This document shows positions 35,509-49,934 of a stretch of 64,000 nucleotides of DNA, piece by piece. The stretch comes from Pseudomonas citrullilanati. GTDB taxonomy: Bacteria; Pseudomonadota; Gammaproteobacteria; Pseudomonadales; Pseudomonadaceae. The position numbers were made by a program, and so were the translations under genes. Location: positions 62,001 through 126,000 of the forward strand of contig NZ_JAUQOP010000011.1 in NCBI RefSeq assembly GCF_030580855.1, in the 5' to 3' direction. The first letter of the stretch is position 1, and each line of letters starts with the position of its first letter. The notes below the pieces were generated by a model. That model saw only the letters and a program-made list of their open reading frames with translations, did not search any database and was not told where the DNA came from.

Positions 35509-36645
35509 TTGACTAAGCCAGCCATACTCGCCCTTGCTGATGGCAGCATTTTTCGCGGCGAAGCCATTGGAGCCGACGGTCAGACCGTTGGTGAGGTGGT
35601 GTTTAACACCGCAATGACCGGCTATCAGGAAATTCTTACCGATCCTTCCTACGCCCAGCAAATCGTTACCCTGACTTACCCGCACATCGGCAACACTGGC
35701 ACCACGCCGGAAGATGCCGAGTCCGATCGTGTCTGGTCCGCCGGCCTGGTCATCCGTGACCTGCCGCTGGTAGCGAGCAACTGGCGTAACACGATGTCCC
35801 TGTCCGACTACCTGAAAGCCAACAACGTCGTGGCGATCGCCGGTATCGACACGCGCCGCCTGACGCGCATCCTGCGGGAAAAAGGCGCGCAGAACGGCTG
35901 CATCATGGCCGGCGACAACATTTCCGAAGAAGCCGCCATCGCCGCCGCCCAGGGGTTCCCGGGCCTCAAGGGCATGGACCTGGCGAAAGTCGTCAGCACC
36001 AAGGCGCAATACGAGTGGCGCTCCTCGGTCTGGAGCCTGAAAACCGACAGCCACCCGACGATCGACGCGTCCGAACTGCCGTATCACGTGGTTGCCTACG
36101 ACTACGGCGTCAAGCTGAACATCCTGCGCATGCTGGTCGAGCGCGGTTGCCGCGTCACCGTGGTGCCGGCGCAAACCCCGGCCGCCGACGTCCTGGCCCT
36201 CAAGCCCGACGGCGTGTTCCTGTCCAACGGCCCGGGCGACCCCGAGCCTTGCGACTACGCGATCCAGGCGATCAAGGATGTGCTGGAAACCGAGATCCCG
36301 GTGTTCGGCATCTGCCTGGGCCACCAGCTTCTGGCCCTCGCTTCGGGCGCCAAGACCGTGAAAATGGGCCACGGCCACCACGGTGCCAACCACCCGGTGC
36401 AGGACCTGGACACCGGTGTCGTCATGATCACCAGCCAGAACCACGGCTTCGCGGTGGACGAGGCGACCCTGCCGGGCAACGTGCGGGCGATCCACAAGTC
36501 GCTGTTCGACGGCACGCTGCAAGGCATCGAGCGTACCGACAAGAGCGCGTTCAGCTTCCAGGGACACCCTGAGGCGAGCCCGGGCCCGAACGACGTGGCC
36601 CCGCTGTTCGATCGCTTCATCAACGAGATGGCCAAGCGACGCTGA
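35509..36645 (+). CDS. carA: Carbamoyl-phosphate synthase small subunit
   Basis: The 378-residue glutaminase subunit has the N-terminal '[14 protein letters not shown]' and '[19 protein letters not shown]' and a class I glutamine amidotransferase domain with the nucleophile Cys in '[16 protein letters not shown]' and His/Glu in '[11 protein letters not shown]'. It supplies ammonia to CarB for carbamoyl phosphate, the precursor of arginine and pyrimidines. The start is TTG at 35509 after a strong GGGAGG; this matches the family N-terminus ([12 protein letters not shown]). Regulation is probably by the attenuator upstream. Confidence 0.96.
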   Translation: MTKPAILALADGSIFRGEAIGADGQTVGEVVFNTAMTGYQEILTDPSYAQQIVTLTYPHIGNTGTTPEDAESDRVWSAGLVIRDLPLVASNWRNTMSLSDYLKANNVVAIAGIDTRRLTRILREKGAQNGCIMAGDNISEEAAIAAAQGFPGLKGMDLAKVVSTKAQYEWRSSVWSLKTDSHPTIDASELPYHVVAYDYGVKLNILRMLVERGCRVTVVPAQTPAADVLALKPDGVFLSNGPGDPEPCDYAIQAIKDVLETEIPVFGICLGHQLLALASGAKTVKMGHGHHGANHPVQDLDTGVVMITSQNHGFAVDEATLPGNVRAIHKSLFDGTLQGIERTDKSAFSFQGHPEASPGPNDVAPLFDRFINEMAKRR

Positions 36646-36750
36646 CCGCGCGAAGCCCGAGGGCGGCCCCGAGCGCGGCGGCCCCTCCGGGCGCTTCAAA
36701 GATTGTTCGACGGCCTAGCCGACTGACCTGCGGATTTGAGTGACAAACCC

Positions 36751-39968
<3,218 letters not shown>

Positions 39969-39972
<4 letters not shown>

Positions 39973-40451
39973 GCATAACCAAGTACCCGATGACCGTTCA
40001 GGGCGCCAAGGCCCTGGAGGAAGAACACGCTTTCCTGACCAAGGTCGAGCGCCCGCGCTTGAGCCAGGCTATCGGGGAAGCGCGTGAGCTGGGAGATCTC
40101 AAGGAAAACGCTGAATACCATGCGGCCCGCGAAGAGCAGGGCATGGTCGAGGCGCGGGTTCGTGATATCGAGGGTCGCCTGCAGAACGCAGTGATCATCG
40201 ACGTCACGACCATTCCCCACACTGGCAAGGTGATCTTCGGCACCACCGTGGAAATCGCCAACGTCGAGACGGATGAAAGTGTCACCTACCAGATCGTTGG
40301 TGAGGATGAGGCTGACATCAAGCTGGGCAAGATTTCCGTCGGTTCGCCTATCGCCCGTGCCTTGATTGCCAAGGAAGAGGGCGATGTGGTGGCGGTGAAG
40401 ACACCCGGCGGTGTCATCGAGTATGAGATTGTCGAAGTCCGTCACGTCTGA
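39969..40451 (+). CDS. greA: Transcription elongation factor GreA
   Basis: The 160-residue protein has the N-terminal coiled coil with the acidic tip residues ('[21 protein letters not shown]') that reach into RNA polymerase and the C-terminal FKBP-like domain ('[20 protein letters not shown]'). It makes stalled polymerase cut back its RNA. The ATG overlaps the carB stop (ATGA), so it is translated with carB, as known for the Pseudomonas carA-carB-greA operon. Confidence 0.96.
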
Positions 40452-40479
40452 ACGAAGGCGCCCGCTACGTGCCGGCGCC

Positions 40480-40884
40480 ATGATCTGGCAGCTCGCCCAG
40501 ATGTTGTGGGTGGGCGGCGTTTGGTTGTTGCACATCGGTTTGCTGCCGGTGCTGGGCCGAATCGGCCTGGCACCGCTGCTCATCGATGAAATCGCGAGTA
40601 TGCTGACGGCACTGCTGGTGGGTTTTTGCGCAGTGTGCGTGGTGTTTCAGGCTTTGGTGCTGGTTCAGGCCGAGGGCCTTGCCAGTCTATGGCGCGACAT
40701 TCGTGGGCAATTGCTGCTCATGGCCATGTACGCGTGCGGGATGTTCGCTGCCGTGCGGCTTGGCTGGCCGGATGCGAATCAGTGGCAGGTATTCAGTTAC
40801 CTGGTGCTGGGGTTTTCCGGGCTGGTGCTGGTATTGCAACCGGTTCCCGGATGGAGCGGCAGGGTGCGCGAGGCACACCCTTGA
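40480..40884 (+). CDS. DUF4149-like integral membrane protein
   Basis: The 134-residue protein has four hydrophobic helices ('MLWVGGVWLLHIGLLPVLG', 'MLTALLVGFCAVCVVFQAL', 'LLLMAMYACGMFAAV', 'VFSYLVLGFSGLVLVL') and matches the DUF4149 pattern of small four-helix membrane proteins. Function unknown. The ATG at 40480 is 28 bases after the greA stop; the frame is open upstream into greA. It is probably the last gene of the carAB-greA transcript and converges on yhbY with a gap of ten bases. Confidence 0.75.
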   Translation: MIWQLAQMLWVGGVWLLHIGLLPVLGRIGLAPLLIDEIASMLTALLVGFCAVCVVFQALVLVQAEGLASLWRDIRGQLLLMAMYACGMFAAVRLGWPDANQWQVFSYLVLGFSGLVLVLQPVPGWSGRVREAHP

Positions 40885-40894
40885 CCGTTTGGCA

Positions 40895-41203
40895 TCATTT
40901 GAAGCGGTGAACGTTCGACAGTTGCTTGTTGACGCTGAAGTTCTTGCGATAAATCAGCGCCATCTTGCCGATGACCTGCACCAGGTCGGCCTTGCCGGCC
41001 TTGCACAGTTCGGCGACGGCAGCCAGGCGGGCCTCGCGGTCGAGGATGTTGAGCTTGATCTTGATCAGCTCATGATCACCCAGCGCGCGTTCCAGCTCGG
41101 CGAGCACACCCTCAGTCAAACCGTTGTCAGCCACAGTCAAAACCGGTTTCAGATGGTGGCCAATGGATTTGTATTGTTTCTTCTGCTCTTGAGTGAGCGG
41201 CAT
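40895..41203 (-). CDS. yhbY: YhbY-type CRM-domain RNA-binding protein
   Basis: The 102-residue protein is a single CRM domain: 'LTQEQKKQYKSIGHHLKPVL' , 'GLTEGVLAELERALGDHELIK' and the GxxG-like loop 'VIGKMALIYR'. YhbY binds pre-50S ribosomal particles. ATG 41203 (MPLTQEQKK) is used instead of the longer frame from 41275. It is divergent from rlmE, another 50S factor, with about 107 bases between them. Confidence 0.92.
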   Translation of the reverse strand: MPLTQEQKKQYKSIGHHLKPVLTVADNGLTEGVLAELERALGDHELIKIKLNILDREARLAAVAELCKAGKADLVQVIGKMALIYRKNFSVNKQLSNVHRFK

Positions 41204-41310
41204 AATCTGACCCCTGCGTCTGATCTTGTAAAAAAGCGGCGGCCAGTTTACCCGAGCGAGTCCGGGACCGCCCACTTAATCACGACCCGTTTTATTTTTA
41301 GAGGTGGCCC

Positions 41311-41961
41311 GTGGCCCGTTCCAAGACTAGCCAGAACTGGCTCAAAGAGCATTTCAACGATCCGTACGTCAAAATGGCGCAAAAGGACGGCTATCGCTCT
41401 CGCGCCAGCTATAAATTGCTGGAGATCCAGGAAAAGGATCGCCTGATCCGCCCCGGCATGACCGTGATCGACCTCGGTGCGGCGCCGGGCGGGTGGTCCC
41501 AGGTGACCAGTCGTCTGATTGGTGGTCAAGGGCGCTTGATCGCTTCCGACATCCTGGAAATGGACGGCATCCCCGATGTGACCTTCATCCAGGGCGATTT
41601 CACCGAGGACGCCGTGTTGGCGAAAATCCTCGAAGCCGTCGGAAATACCGAGGTTGACCTTGTGATTTCCGATATGGCCCCCAATATGAGTGGATTGGCG
41701 GCTGTCGACATGCCCCGTGCGATGTTCCTCAGCGAGCTGGCCCTGGATCTGGCGGGGCGGGTTCTGCGTCCGGGTGGTGATTTCCTGATCAAGGTCTTCC
41801 AGGGTGAAGGCTTCGACGAGTACCACAAGGGCATGCGCAAGCTGTTCGACAAGGTGCAGATGCGCAAACCCTTGTCGTCCCGCGACCGTTCCCGCGAGCA
41901 GTACCTGCTGGCACGGGGGTTTCGCGGTATCGAGGGCGCTGCCAGCGATGAGCGTCTCTGA
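41311..41961 (+). CDS. rlmE: 23S rRNA U2552 2'-O-methyltransferase RlmE (FtsJ)
   Basis: The 216-residue enzyme has the SAM-binding loop '[14 protein letters not shown]' (52-65) and the catalytic K-D-K-E set with K35 ('ASYKLLE'), D121 ('[10 protein letters not shown]') and K161 ('[11 protein letters not shown]'), each three positions lower than in E. coli. It methylates U2552 in the 50S A-site loop. The start is GTG 41311 after GAGGTGG. It precedes ftsH, as the original name ftsJ recalls. Confidence 0.95.
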   Translation: MARSKTSQNWLKEHFNDPYVKMAQKDGYRSRASYKLLEIQEKDRLIRPGMTVIDLGAAPGGWSQVTSRLIGGQGRLIASDILEMDGIPDVTFIQGDFTEDAVLAKILEAVGNTEVDLVISDMAPNMSGLAAVDMPRAMFLSELALDLAGRVLRPGGDFLIKVFQGEGFDEYHKGMRKLFDKVQMRKPLSSRDRSREQYLLARGFRGIEGAASDERL

Positions 41962-42142
41962 CAGGGGCGATAGATTTTTTTGTCTCGCGTTGAAAACGCC
42001 GTGTAATGAAAATGATGCGGTCAAAGTTTCACAAAGGGTTACAGACGGCGCCTGCCAAGTCGTAGGTAATGTAGTAAGTTAGGCCGGTGAATATCATGCG
42101 AAGCGCGCGCCAGTAGCGGAGCTTGCTTCAGAGGGTAGTTAA

Positions 42143-44062
<1,920 letters not shown>

Positions 44063-44070
44063 GGCGTGAA

Positions 44071-44922
44071 ATGACTTCTGTACAGTCCTCGACCCGGTTG
44101 CCTTGCGGCAACCGGGTTCTTGATTTGGCCCAGGCGCATGTCATGGGCATCCTTAATGTCACTCCCGATTCCTTTTCCGATGGTGGGCGATTCAGCCAGC
44201 TCGATGCTGCGTTGCGTCATGCCGAAGCGATGGTGCTTGCCGGTGCCACGCTGATCGACGTGGGCGGCGAATCGACCCGGCCGGGTGCGCGGGCGGTCTC
44301 TCCGACCGAGGAGCTGGAGCGAGTGGCGCCGATTGTCGAGCGTATCCATCGCGAGCTCGATGTCATTATCTCGGTCGATACCTCCACGCCAGCGGTCATG
44401 CGTGAGACGGCGCGACTGGGGGCGGGCCTGATCAACGATGTGCGCTCACTGCAACGCGATGGCGCCCTGGACGCTGCGGCGGCCACTGGCCTGCCGGTCT
44501 GCCTGATGCACATGCTCGGCGAGCCCGGCACCATGCAGGATGACCCGCATTACGATGATGTGACCCGCGAGGTGGGTGAATTCCTGGCCCAGCGCTTGAA
44601 CCAGTGCGCCGCCGCGGGCATTCCTGCCGAGAAGATCATCCTCGATCCCGGGTTTGGCTTTGCCAAGACACTGGATCACAATCTGAGCCTGTTCAAGCAT
44701 ATGCAAGCATTGCATGCGCTCGGGCGCCCCCTGTTGGTTGGGGTGTCGCGAAAGAGCATGATAGGCAATGCCTTGGGCCGACCGGTGGGGGAGCGCCTGT
44801 ATGGCGGTCTTGCGCTGGCTGCCTTGGCCCTGACCAAGGGCGCGCGCATATTGCGCGTCCATGATGTGGCCGAAACGATGGACGTTGTACGCATGATCGC
44901 AGCTGTGGATTCAGCCGAATAA
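44071..44922 (+). CDS. folP: Dihydropteroate synthase
   Basis: The 283-residue TIM-barrel enzyme has '[18 protein letters not shown]', '[16 protein letters not shown]', 'VSVDTS'-type strand '[16 protein letters not shown]', '[14 protein letters not shown]' and '[12 protein letters not shown]'. It joins p-aminobenzoate to the pterin in folate synthesis and is the sulfonamide target. It lies eight bases after ftsH and 16 before glmM, the standard ftsH-folP-glmM order. Confidence 0.96.
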   Translation: MTSVQSSTRLPCGNRVLDLAQAHVMGILNVTPDSFSDGGRFSQLDAALRHAEAMVLAGATLIDVGGESTRPGARAVSPTEELERVAPIVERIHRELDVIISVDTSTPAVMRETARLGAGLINDVRSLQRDGALDAAAATGLPVCLMHMLGEPGTMQDDPHYDDVTREVGEFLAQRLNQCAAAGIPAEKIILDPGFGFAKTLDHNLSLFKHMQALHALGRPLLVGVSRKSMIGNALGRPVGERLYGGLALAALALTKGARILRVHDVAETMDVVRMIAAVDSAE

Positions 44923-44938
44923 GAATGACGGAGCACTT

Positions 44939-46276
44939 ATGAGCAAAAAATATTTTGGCACCGACGGTATTCGTGGTCGGGTCGGCGAATATCCGATTAC
45001 CCCGGATTTCATGCTCAAGCTCGGCTGGGCTGCCGGCATGGCGTTCCGCAAGATGGGCGCCTGCAAGGTGTTGGTTGGCAAGGACACGCGTATTTCCGGC
45101 TACATGTTCGAATCGGCGCTCGAAGCCGGCCTGACCTCGGCGGGCGCTGACGTGATGCTGCTGGGCCCGATGCCGACGCCGGCCATCGCCTACCTGACGC
45201 GTACGTTCCAGGGCCAGGCCGGGATCGTGATCAGTGCCTCCCACAACCCCCATGACGATAACGGCATCAAGTTCTTCTCCGGCCAGGGGACCAAGCTGCC
45301 GGATGACATCGAGCTGATGATCGAAGAGTTGCTGGACACGCCGATGACGGTGGTCGAGTCGAGCAAGATTGGCAAGGTGTCGCGGATCAACGACGCCTCG
45401 GGTCGCTACATCGAATTCTGTAAAGGCAGCGTGCCGACCGGCACCAGTTTCGCCGGCCTGAAAATCGTCGTCGACTGCGCCCATGGCGCCACCTATAAAG
45501 TCGCGCCGAGCGTGTTTCGTGAGTTGGGCGCCGAAGTGGTGGTGCTTTCCGCCCAGCCCAACGGCCTGAACATCAACCACAATTGTGGCTCCACCCACAC
45601 CGAGGCGTTGCAGGCTGCGGTGCTGGCCGAGCAAGCCGATCTCGGCATCGCCTTCGATGGCGATGGCGATCGGGTCCTGATGGTCGACCACACCGGTGCG
45701 GTCGTCGATGGCGACGAGTTGTTGTTCATCATCGCCCGCGACCTGCATGGGCGCGGCAAGCTGCAGGGCGGCGTCGTCGGTACGTTGATGAGTAATCTCG
45801 GCCTCGAGCTGGCGCTGGCGGACCTGGATATCCCGTTCGTGCGGGCCAACGTGGGGGACCGCTACGTGATCTCGGAGTTGCTGGAGCGCAATTGGGTGAT
45901 CGGTGGCGAGAATTCCGGCCACATCGTGTGTTTCGACCATACCACCACCGGGGATGCGATCATCGCGGCCTTGCAGGTGCTGATGGCGCTCAAGGCTCGC
46001 GATGAGGGGCTCGCACAGTCGCGCCAGGCGTTGCGCAAATGCCCGCAGGTGCTGATCAACGTGCGTTTCGGTGGCGGTGCCAACCCGATCGAGCACGCGA
46101 CGGTCAAGCAGGCCAGCGAGCGCGTGACGCAGGCGATGGCGGGGCGTGGGCGAGTGTTGCTGCGCAAGTCCGGTACAGAGCCCTTGGTGCGCGTCATGGT
46201 CGAGGGCGAGGACGAAGCACAGGTCCGGGGCTACGCCGAAGAGCTGGCAAAACTGGTTACTGAAGTTTCTGCCTGA
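44939..46276 (+). CDS. glmM: Phosphoglucosamine mutase
   Basis: The 445-residue enzyme has the phosphoserine loop '[17 protein letters not shown]' with the catalytic serine at about residue 101, the metal loop '[13 protein letters not shown]', and the sugar/phosphate motifs 'GGENSGH' and '[14 protein letters not shown]'. It converts glucosamine-6-phosphate to glucosamine-1-phosphate for peptidoglycan and LPS. Full length. Confidence 0.97.
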   Translation: MSKKYFGTDGIRGRVGEYPITPDFMLKLGWAAGMAFRKMGACKVLVGKDTRISGYMFESALEAGLTSAGADVMLLGPMPTPAIAYLTRTFQGQAGIVISASHNPHDDNGIKFFSGQGTKLPDDIELMIEELLDTPMTVVESSKIGKVSRINDASGRYIEFCKGSVPTGTSFAGLKIVVDCAHGATYKVAPSVFRELGAEVVVLSAQPNGLNINHNCGSTHTEALQAAVLAEQADLGIAFDGDGDRVLMVDHTGAVVDGDELLFIIARDLHGRGKLQGGVVGTLMSNLGLELALADLDIPFVRANVGDRYVISELLERNWVIGGENSGHIVCFDHTTTGDAIIAALQVLMALKARDEGLAQSRQALRKCPQVLINVRFGGGANPIEHATVKQASERVTQAMAGRGRVLLRKSGTEPLVRVMVEGEDEAQVRGYAEELAKLVTEVSA

Positions 46277-46342
46277 ATTCGGCTTGCCAGTGATGAATCG
46301 GTTGGGTAACATCTGCGCCCACTTTGACCGACGAGGTACAGC

Positions 46343-47098
46343 ATGCGTCGCCCTATGGTAGCTGGTAACTGGAAGATGCACGGTACCCGCGCCAGCGTCG
46401 CTGAGCTGATCAATGGCCTTCGTCATCTGGCCTTGCCAAGCGGTGTTGATGTCGCGGTGTTCCCGCCTTGCTTGTATATCAATCAAGTGATTGATGGCTT
46501 GAAAGGCAAGTCGATTTCGGTCGGCGCGCAGAACTCTGCGGTGGAATCCATGCAGGGTGCGTTGACCGGTGAGGTCGCGCCGAGTCAGCTGGTGGATGCG
46601 GGTTGTACCCTGGTCCTGGTCGGACACTCCGAGCGTCGCCTGATCATGGGCGAGCAGGACAAGACCCTGATTCGCAAGTTTGCAGCGGCCCAGGCGTGTG
46701 GTCTGACTCCGGTGCTGTGTGTGGGGGAGACCCTCGAGCAGCGTGAAGCCGGCAAGACCCTTGAAGTTGTCGGGCGTCAGCTGGGCAGCATCATCGAAGA
46801 CCTGGGTGTCGGTGCTTTTGCAAAGGCAGTCATCGCTTACGAGCCGGTCTGGGCCATTGGCACCGGGCTGACTGCTTCGCCGCAACAGGCGCAGGATGTG
46901 CACGCCGCCATCCGCGCGCAGTTGGCGGCAGAGAATTCTGAAGTGGCACGAGGTGTGCGGCTTCTATACGGCGGCAGCGTGAAGGCGGCCAATGCGGTCG
47001 AACTGTTCGGCATGCCGGATATCGATGGGGGGCTCATTGGTGGAGCTTCCCTGAATGCAGATGAGTTCGGTGCGATCTGTCGCGCCGCGGGAAACTGA
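46343..47098 (+). CDS. tpiA: Triosephosphate isomerase
   Basis: The 251-residue enzyme has all catalytic residues in place: K11 ('AGNWKMHG'), H95 ('VLVGHSERR') and E167 ('[12 protein letters not shown]'), with the phosphate-binding '[12 protein letters not shown]' near the C-terminus. It interconverts dihydroxyacetone phosphate and glyceraldehyde-3-phosphate. It is followed after four bases by secG. Confidence 0.97.
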   Translation: MRRPMVAGNWKMHGTRASVAELINGLRHLALPSGVDVAVFPPCLYINQVIDGLKGKSISVGAQNSAVESMQGALTGEVAPSQLVDAGCTLVLVGHSERRLIMGEQDKTLIRKFAAAQACGLTPVLCVGETLEQREAGKTLEVVGRQLGSIIEDLGVGAFAKAVIAYEPVWAIGTGLTASPQQAQDVHAAIRAQLAAENSEVARGVRLLYGGSVKAANAVELFGMPDIDGGLIGGASLNADEFGAICRAAGN

Positions 47099-47102
47099 AA
47101 AA

Positions 47103-47486
47103 ATGCTGGAAACAGTCGTAGTCGTTTTTCATCTGCTGGGTGCGCTGGGTGTAGTAGCCCTCGTATTGCTGCAGCAGGGTAAGGGTGCGGATGCTGGCGC
47201 GTCTTTCGGTGCAGGTGCTTCAAATACTGTGTTCGGAAGCCAAGGTTCCTCTACCTTTCTTAGTAAGTTTACTGCTATACTTGCCGCCGGTTTCTTCATG
47301 ACCAGCTTGGGGTTAGGTTACTTTGCTAAAGAGAAAGCTCACGAGCTGACTCAAGTAGGTTTGCCAAACCCAGCGGTACTGGAGGCACCCAAGCAACAAC
47401 CGGCTTCTGATGATGTCCCGGTGCTTCAAGAGCAAAAGTCGGCCAATCCGGCGACTGACGTACCTCCAGCTCAAGAGCAGAAGTAA
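47103..47486 (+). CDS. secG: Protein translocase subunit SecG
   Basis: The 127-residue protein has two membrane helices ('[19 protein letters not shown]' and '[17 protein letters not shown]') joined by the conserved cytoplasmic '[20 protein letters not shown]' and '[11 protein letters not shown]'. It speeds SecYEG export. The hydrophilic tail with repeated Q, P and E is typical of proteobacterial SecG. ATG 47103 is at the conserved '[10 protein letters not shown]'. tRNA-Leu follows after 21 bases. Confidence 0.94.
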   Translation: MLETVVVVFHLLGALGVVALVLLQQGKGADAGASFGAGASNTVFGSQGSSTFLSKFTAILAAGFFMTSLGLGYFAKEKAHELTQVGLPNPAVLEAPKQQPASDDVPVLQEQKSANPATDVPPAQEQK

Positions 47487-47507
47487 GAAGGTTTCAAGCG
47501 CTGTATT

Positions 47508-47593
47508 GCCGAGGTGGTGGAATTGGTAGACACGCAACCTTGAGGTGGTTGTGCCCATAGGGTGTAGGGGTTCGAGTCCCCTTCTCGGTACCA
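47508..47593 (+). tRNA. tRNA-Leu (GAG)
   Basis: An 86-base class II tRNA with the 7-bp acceptor GCCGAGG, anticodon loop TTGAGGT (anticodon GAG), a long variable arm, T-arm GGGGTTCGAGTCCCC and encoded CCA. It lies between secG and the initiator tRNA, as in other Pseudomonas. Confidence 0.95.
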
Positions 47594-47604
47594 ATTATCA
47601 GGAG

Positions 47605-47626
47605 AGCCCGCACTTGCGGGCTTTCT
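47605..47626 (+). terminator. Hairpin after tRNA-Leu
   Basis: An 8-bp stem AGCCCGCA/TGCGGGCT followed by TTC TTG ends the secG-tRNA-Leu transcript; the T run is imperfect. Confidence 0.6.
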
Positions 47627-47690
47627 TGTAGGTGGAAGGGTTACATTGACCCTGTCATGGATCGGTCGTATACTTCCGCCCCAGCTTTGT

Positions 47691-47767
<77 letters not shown>

Positions 47768-47776
47768 GTTTCAGAG

Positions 47777-47797
47777 GCCCCTTCCAAGGGGCTTTTT
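47777..47797 (+). terminator. Terminator after the initiator tRNA
   Basis: GCCCCTT-CC-AAGGGGC followed by five T. Confidence 0.85.
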
Positions 47798-47815
47798 GTT
47801 AGCTGGACACTTTAT

Positions 47816-47869
47816 AACGCCGTTGCTTGACGGCGTTTCAGGGATGGGCGATTCGCCCATTTTTTTTTA
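47816..47869 (+). terminator. Tandem hairpins in the rimP leader
   Basis: A 7-bp stem AACGCCG/CGGCGTT (47816-47837) and a second stem ATGGGC/GCCCAT followed by nine T (47844-47869) stand just before rimP. The second is a full terminator signal in front of the operon, so it may attenuate read-through from the tRNA promoter. Confidence 0.65.
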
Positions 47870-47907
47870 TTTGCACAGCATGCACAAACATGCACGAGGG
47901 GGTTCAG

Positions 47908-48366
47908 GTGTCGAGCAAGCTAGAACAGTTGCAGGCCTTGTTGGCCCCGGTGGTCGTGGCCCTTGGCTATGAATGCTGGGGTATTGAGTTTTCGGCTCAA
48001 GGTCGCCACTCACTGTTGCGCGTTTATATCGATAAGGAAGGCGGCGTGTTGGTGGACGATTGCGCCATCGTCAGCCGTCAGATCAGCGGCGTACTGGATG
48101 TTGAAGATCCAATCGCCTCCGAATATACCCTTGAAGTTTCCTCGCCTGGCATGGAGCGCCCCCTGTTCACCCTTGAACAGTTCGCTTCGTTTGCCGGTGA
48201 ACAAGTGAAGATCAGGCTGCGTTCGCCTTTCGAAGGTCGACGCAACTTCCAAGGCCTTCTGCGCGGTATAGAAGAACAGGATGTCGTGGTGCAGGTAGAT
48301 GACCATGAGTTCCTGTTGCCGATCGATATGATCGACAAGGCCAACATTATTCCCAGTTTTGACTGA
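47908..48366 (+). CDS. rimP: Ribosome maturation factor RimP
   Basis: The 152-residue protein has the N-terminal alpha/beta domain ('[18 protein letters not shown]', '[20 protein letters not shown]') and the SH3-like C-terminal domain ('[17 protein letters not shown]', '[12 protein letters not shown]'). It helps 30S assembly. The GTG at 47908 follows GAGGGGG at ideal distance and begins the family N-terminus (MSSKLEQLQ); the ATG at 47890 lies before that ribosome binding site. Confidence 0.93.
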   Translation: MSSKLEQLQALLAPVVVALGYECWGIEFSAQGRHSLLRVYIDKEGGVLVDDCAIVSRQISGVLDVEDPIASEYTLEVSSPGMERPLFTLEQFASFAGEQVKIRLRSPFEGRRNFQGLLRGIEEQDVVVQVDDHEFLLPIDMIDKANIIPSFD

Positions 48367-48425
48367 TACGTGCCAGATACTGCGGATCCCGCGGATCCAA
48401 TGGCTTGCGAAAGGCGAGGCGTACG

Positions 48426-49907
48426 ATGAGCAAAGAAGTACTGCTGGTTGTTGAGTCGGTATCCAATGAAAAGGGCGTACCGGCTAACGTGATTTTTGAA
48501 GCGCTGGAGCTGGCCCTGGCCACTGCTACCAAGAAGCGGTTCGAAGACGAAGTTGATTTGCGTGTGGAGATCAATCGCCACACGGGTGCCTACGAGACGT
48601 TCCGTCGCTGGACGGTCGTCGAGGAAGCCGACCTGGACGATCCGGCTATCGAGACCTGGCCGAGCAAGGTTGCAGAAACACATCCGGGCGCCAAGGTCGG
48701 TGATGTGGTCGAGGAAAAGATCGAGTCCATCGAGTTCGGCCGCATTGCTGCACAGACCGCCAAGCAGGTCATCGTGCAGAAAGTCCGCGAAGCCGAGCGC
48801 GCGCAAGTGGTCGACGCCTATCGCGAGCGCCTGGGGGAAATCATCTCCGGCACCGTGAAGAAAGTGACCCGCGACAACGTGATCGTCGACCTGGGCAACA
48901 ACGCCGAGGCGTTGCTGGCCCGTGAAGACATCATCTCCCGCGAGACTTTCCGGGTGGGCGTGCGCCTGCGTGCACTGCTCAAGGAAATCCGCACGGAGAA
49001 CCGCGGCCCGCAGCTGATCCTGTCGCGTACCGCGCCGGAAATGCTGATCGAGCTGTTCCGCATCGAAGTGCCGGAAATCGCCGAAGGCCTGATCGAAGTG
49101 ATGGCCGCCTCCCGTGATCCGGGTTCGCGTGCCAAGATCGCGGTCCGCTCCAAGGACAAGCGTATCGACCCGCAAGGTGCCTGCATTGGCATGCGTGGTT
49201 CGCGTGTCCAGGCCGTATCCGGCGAGTTGGGCGGTGAGCGCGTGGACATCGTCCTGTGGGACGATAACCCGGCTCAGTTCGTGATCAATGCCATGTCGCC
49301 TGCTGAAGTGGCGGCAATTATCGTCGACGAGGATGCCCATGCCATGGACATCGCCGTTGGCGCAGACAATCTGGCTCAGGCCATCGGTCGCGGTGGTCAG
49401 AACGTGCGTCTGGCGAGCCAATTGACTGGCTGGACCCTGAACGTGATGACCGAATCGGACATCCAGGCTAAGCAGCAAGCTGAAACCGGCGACATCCTGC
49501 GCAACTTCATCGAAGAGCTCGAAGTCGATGAAGAGCTGGCGCAGGTGCTGGTGGATGAAGGCTTTACCAGCCTGGAAGAGATTGCCTACGTACCGGTGGA
49601 GGAGATGCTCAACATCGACGGCTTTGACGAGGAAATCGTCAACGAGCTTCGCGCTCGGGCCAAGGATCGCTTGTTGACCAAAGCCATCGCTACTGAGGAA
49701 AAGCTGGCAGACGCCCATCCGGCCGAAGACCTGCTCTCGCTTGAGGGCATGGACAAGGATTTGGCGATGGAACTGGCGGTGCGCGGCGTGATTACCCGCG
49801 AAGACCTGGCCGAGCAGTCTATTGACGACCTGCTCGACATCGACGGCATTGACGATGATCGTGCCGGCAAGTTGATCATGGCCGCCCGAGCCCACTGGTT
49901 CGAGTAA
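48426..49907 (+). CDS. nusA: Transcription termination/antitermination factor NusA
   Basis: The 493-residue protein has the polymerase-binding N-terminal domain, an S1 domain (about 135-200), KH domains ('[17 protein letters not shown]', '[18 protein letters not shown]') and two C-terminal acidic repeats ('[19 protein letters not shown]'-like). It controls pausing, termination and rRNA antitermination. ATG 48426 ([10 protein letters not shown]) is the family start. Confidence 0.97.
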   Translation: MSKEVLLVVESVSNEKGVPANVIFEALELALATATKKRFEDEVDLRVEINRHTGAYETFRRWTVVEEADLDDPAIETWPSKVAETHPGAKVGDVVEEKIESIEFGRIAAQTAKQVIVQKVREAERAQVVDAYRERLGEIISGTVKKVTRDNVIVDLGNNAEALLAREDIISRETFRVGVRLRALLKEIRTENRGPQLILSRTAPEMLIELFRIEVPEIAEGLIEVMAASRDPGSRAKIAVRSKDKRIDPQGACIGMRGSRVQAVSGELGGERVDIVLWDDNPAQFVINAMSPAEVAAIIVDEDAHAMDIAVGADNLAQAIGRGGQNVRLASQLTGWTLNVMTESDIQAKQQAETGDILRNFIEELEVDEELAQVLVDEGFTSLEEIAYVPVEEMLNIDGFDEEIVNELRARAKDRLLTKAIATEEKLADAHPAEDLLSLEGMDKDLAMELAVRGVITREDLAEQSIDDLLDIDGIDDDRAGKLIMAARAHWFE

Positions 49908-49934
49908 TTAGGCGCGGCCTGAGGAGAGAAGTGC

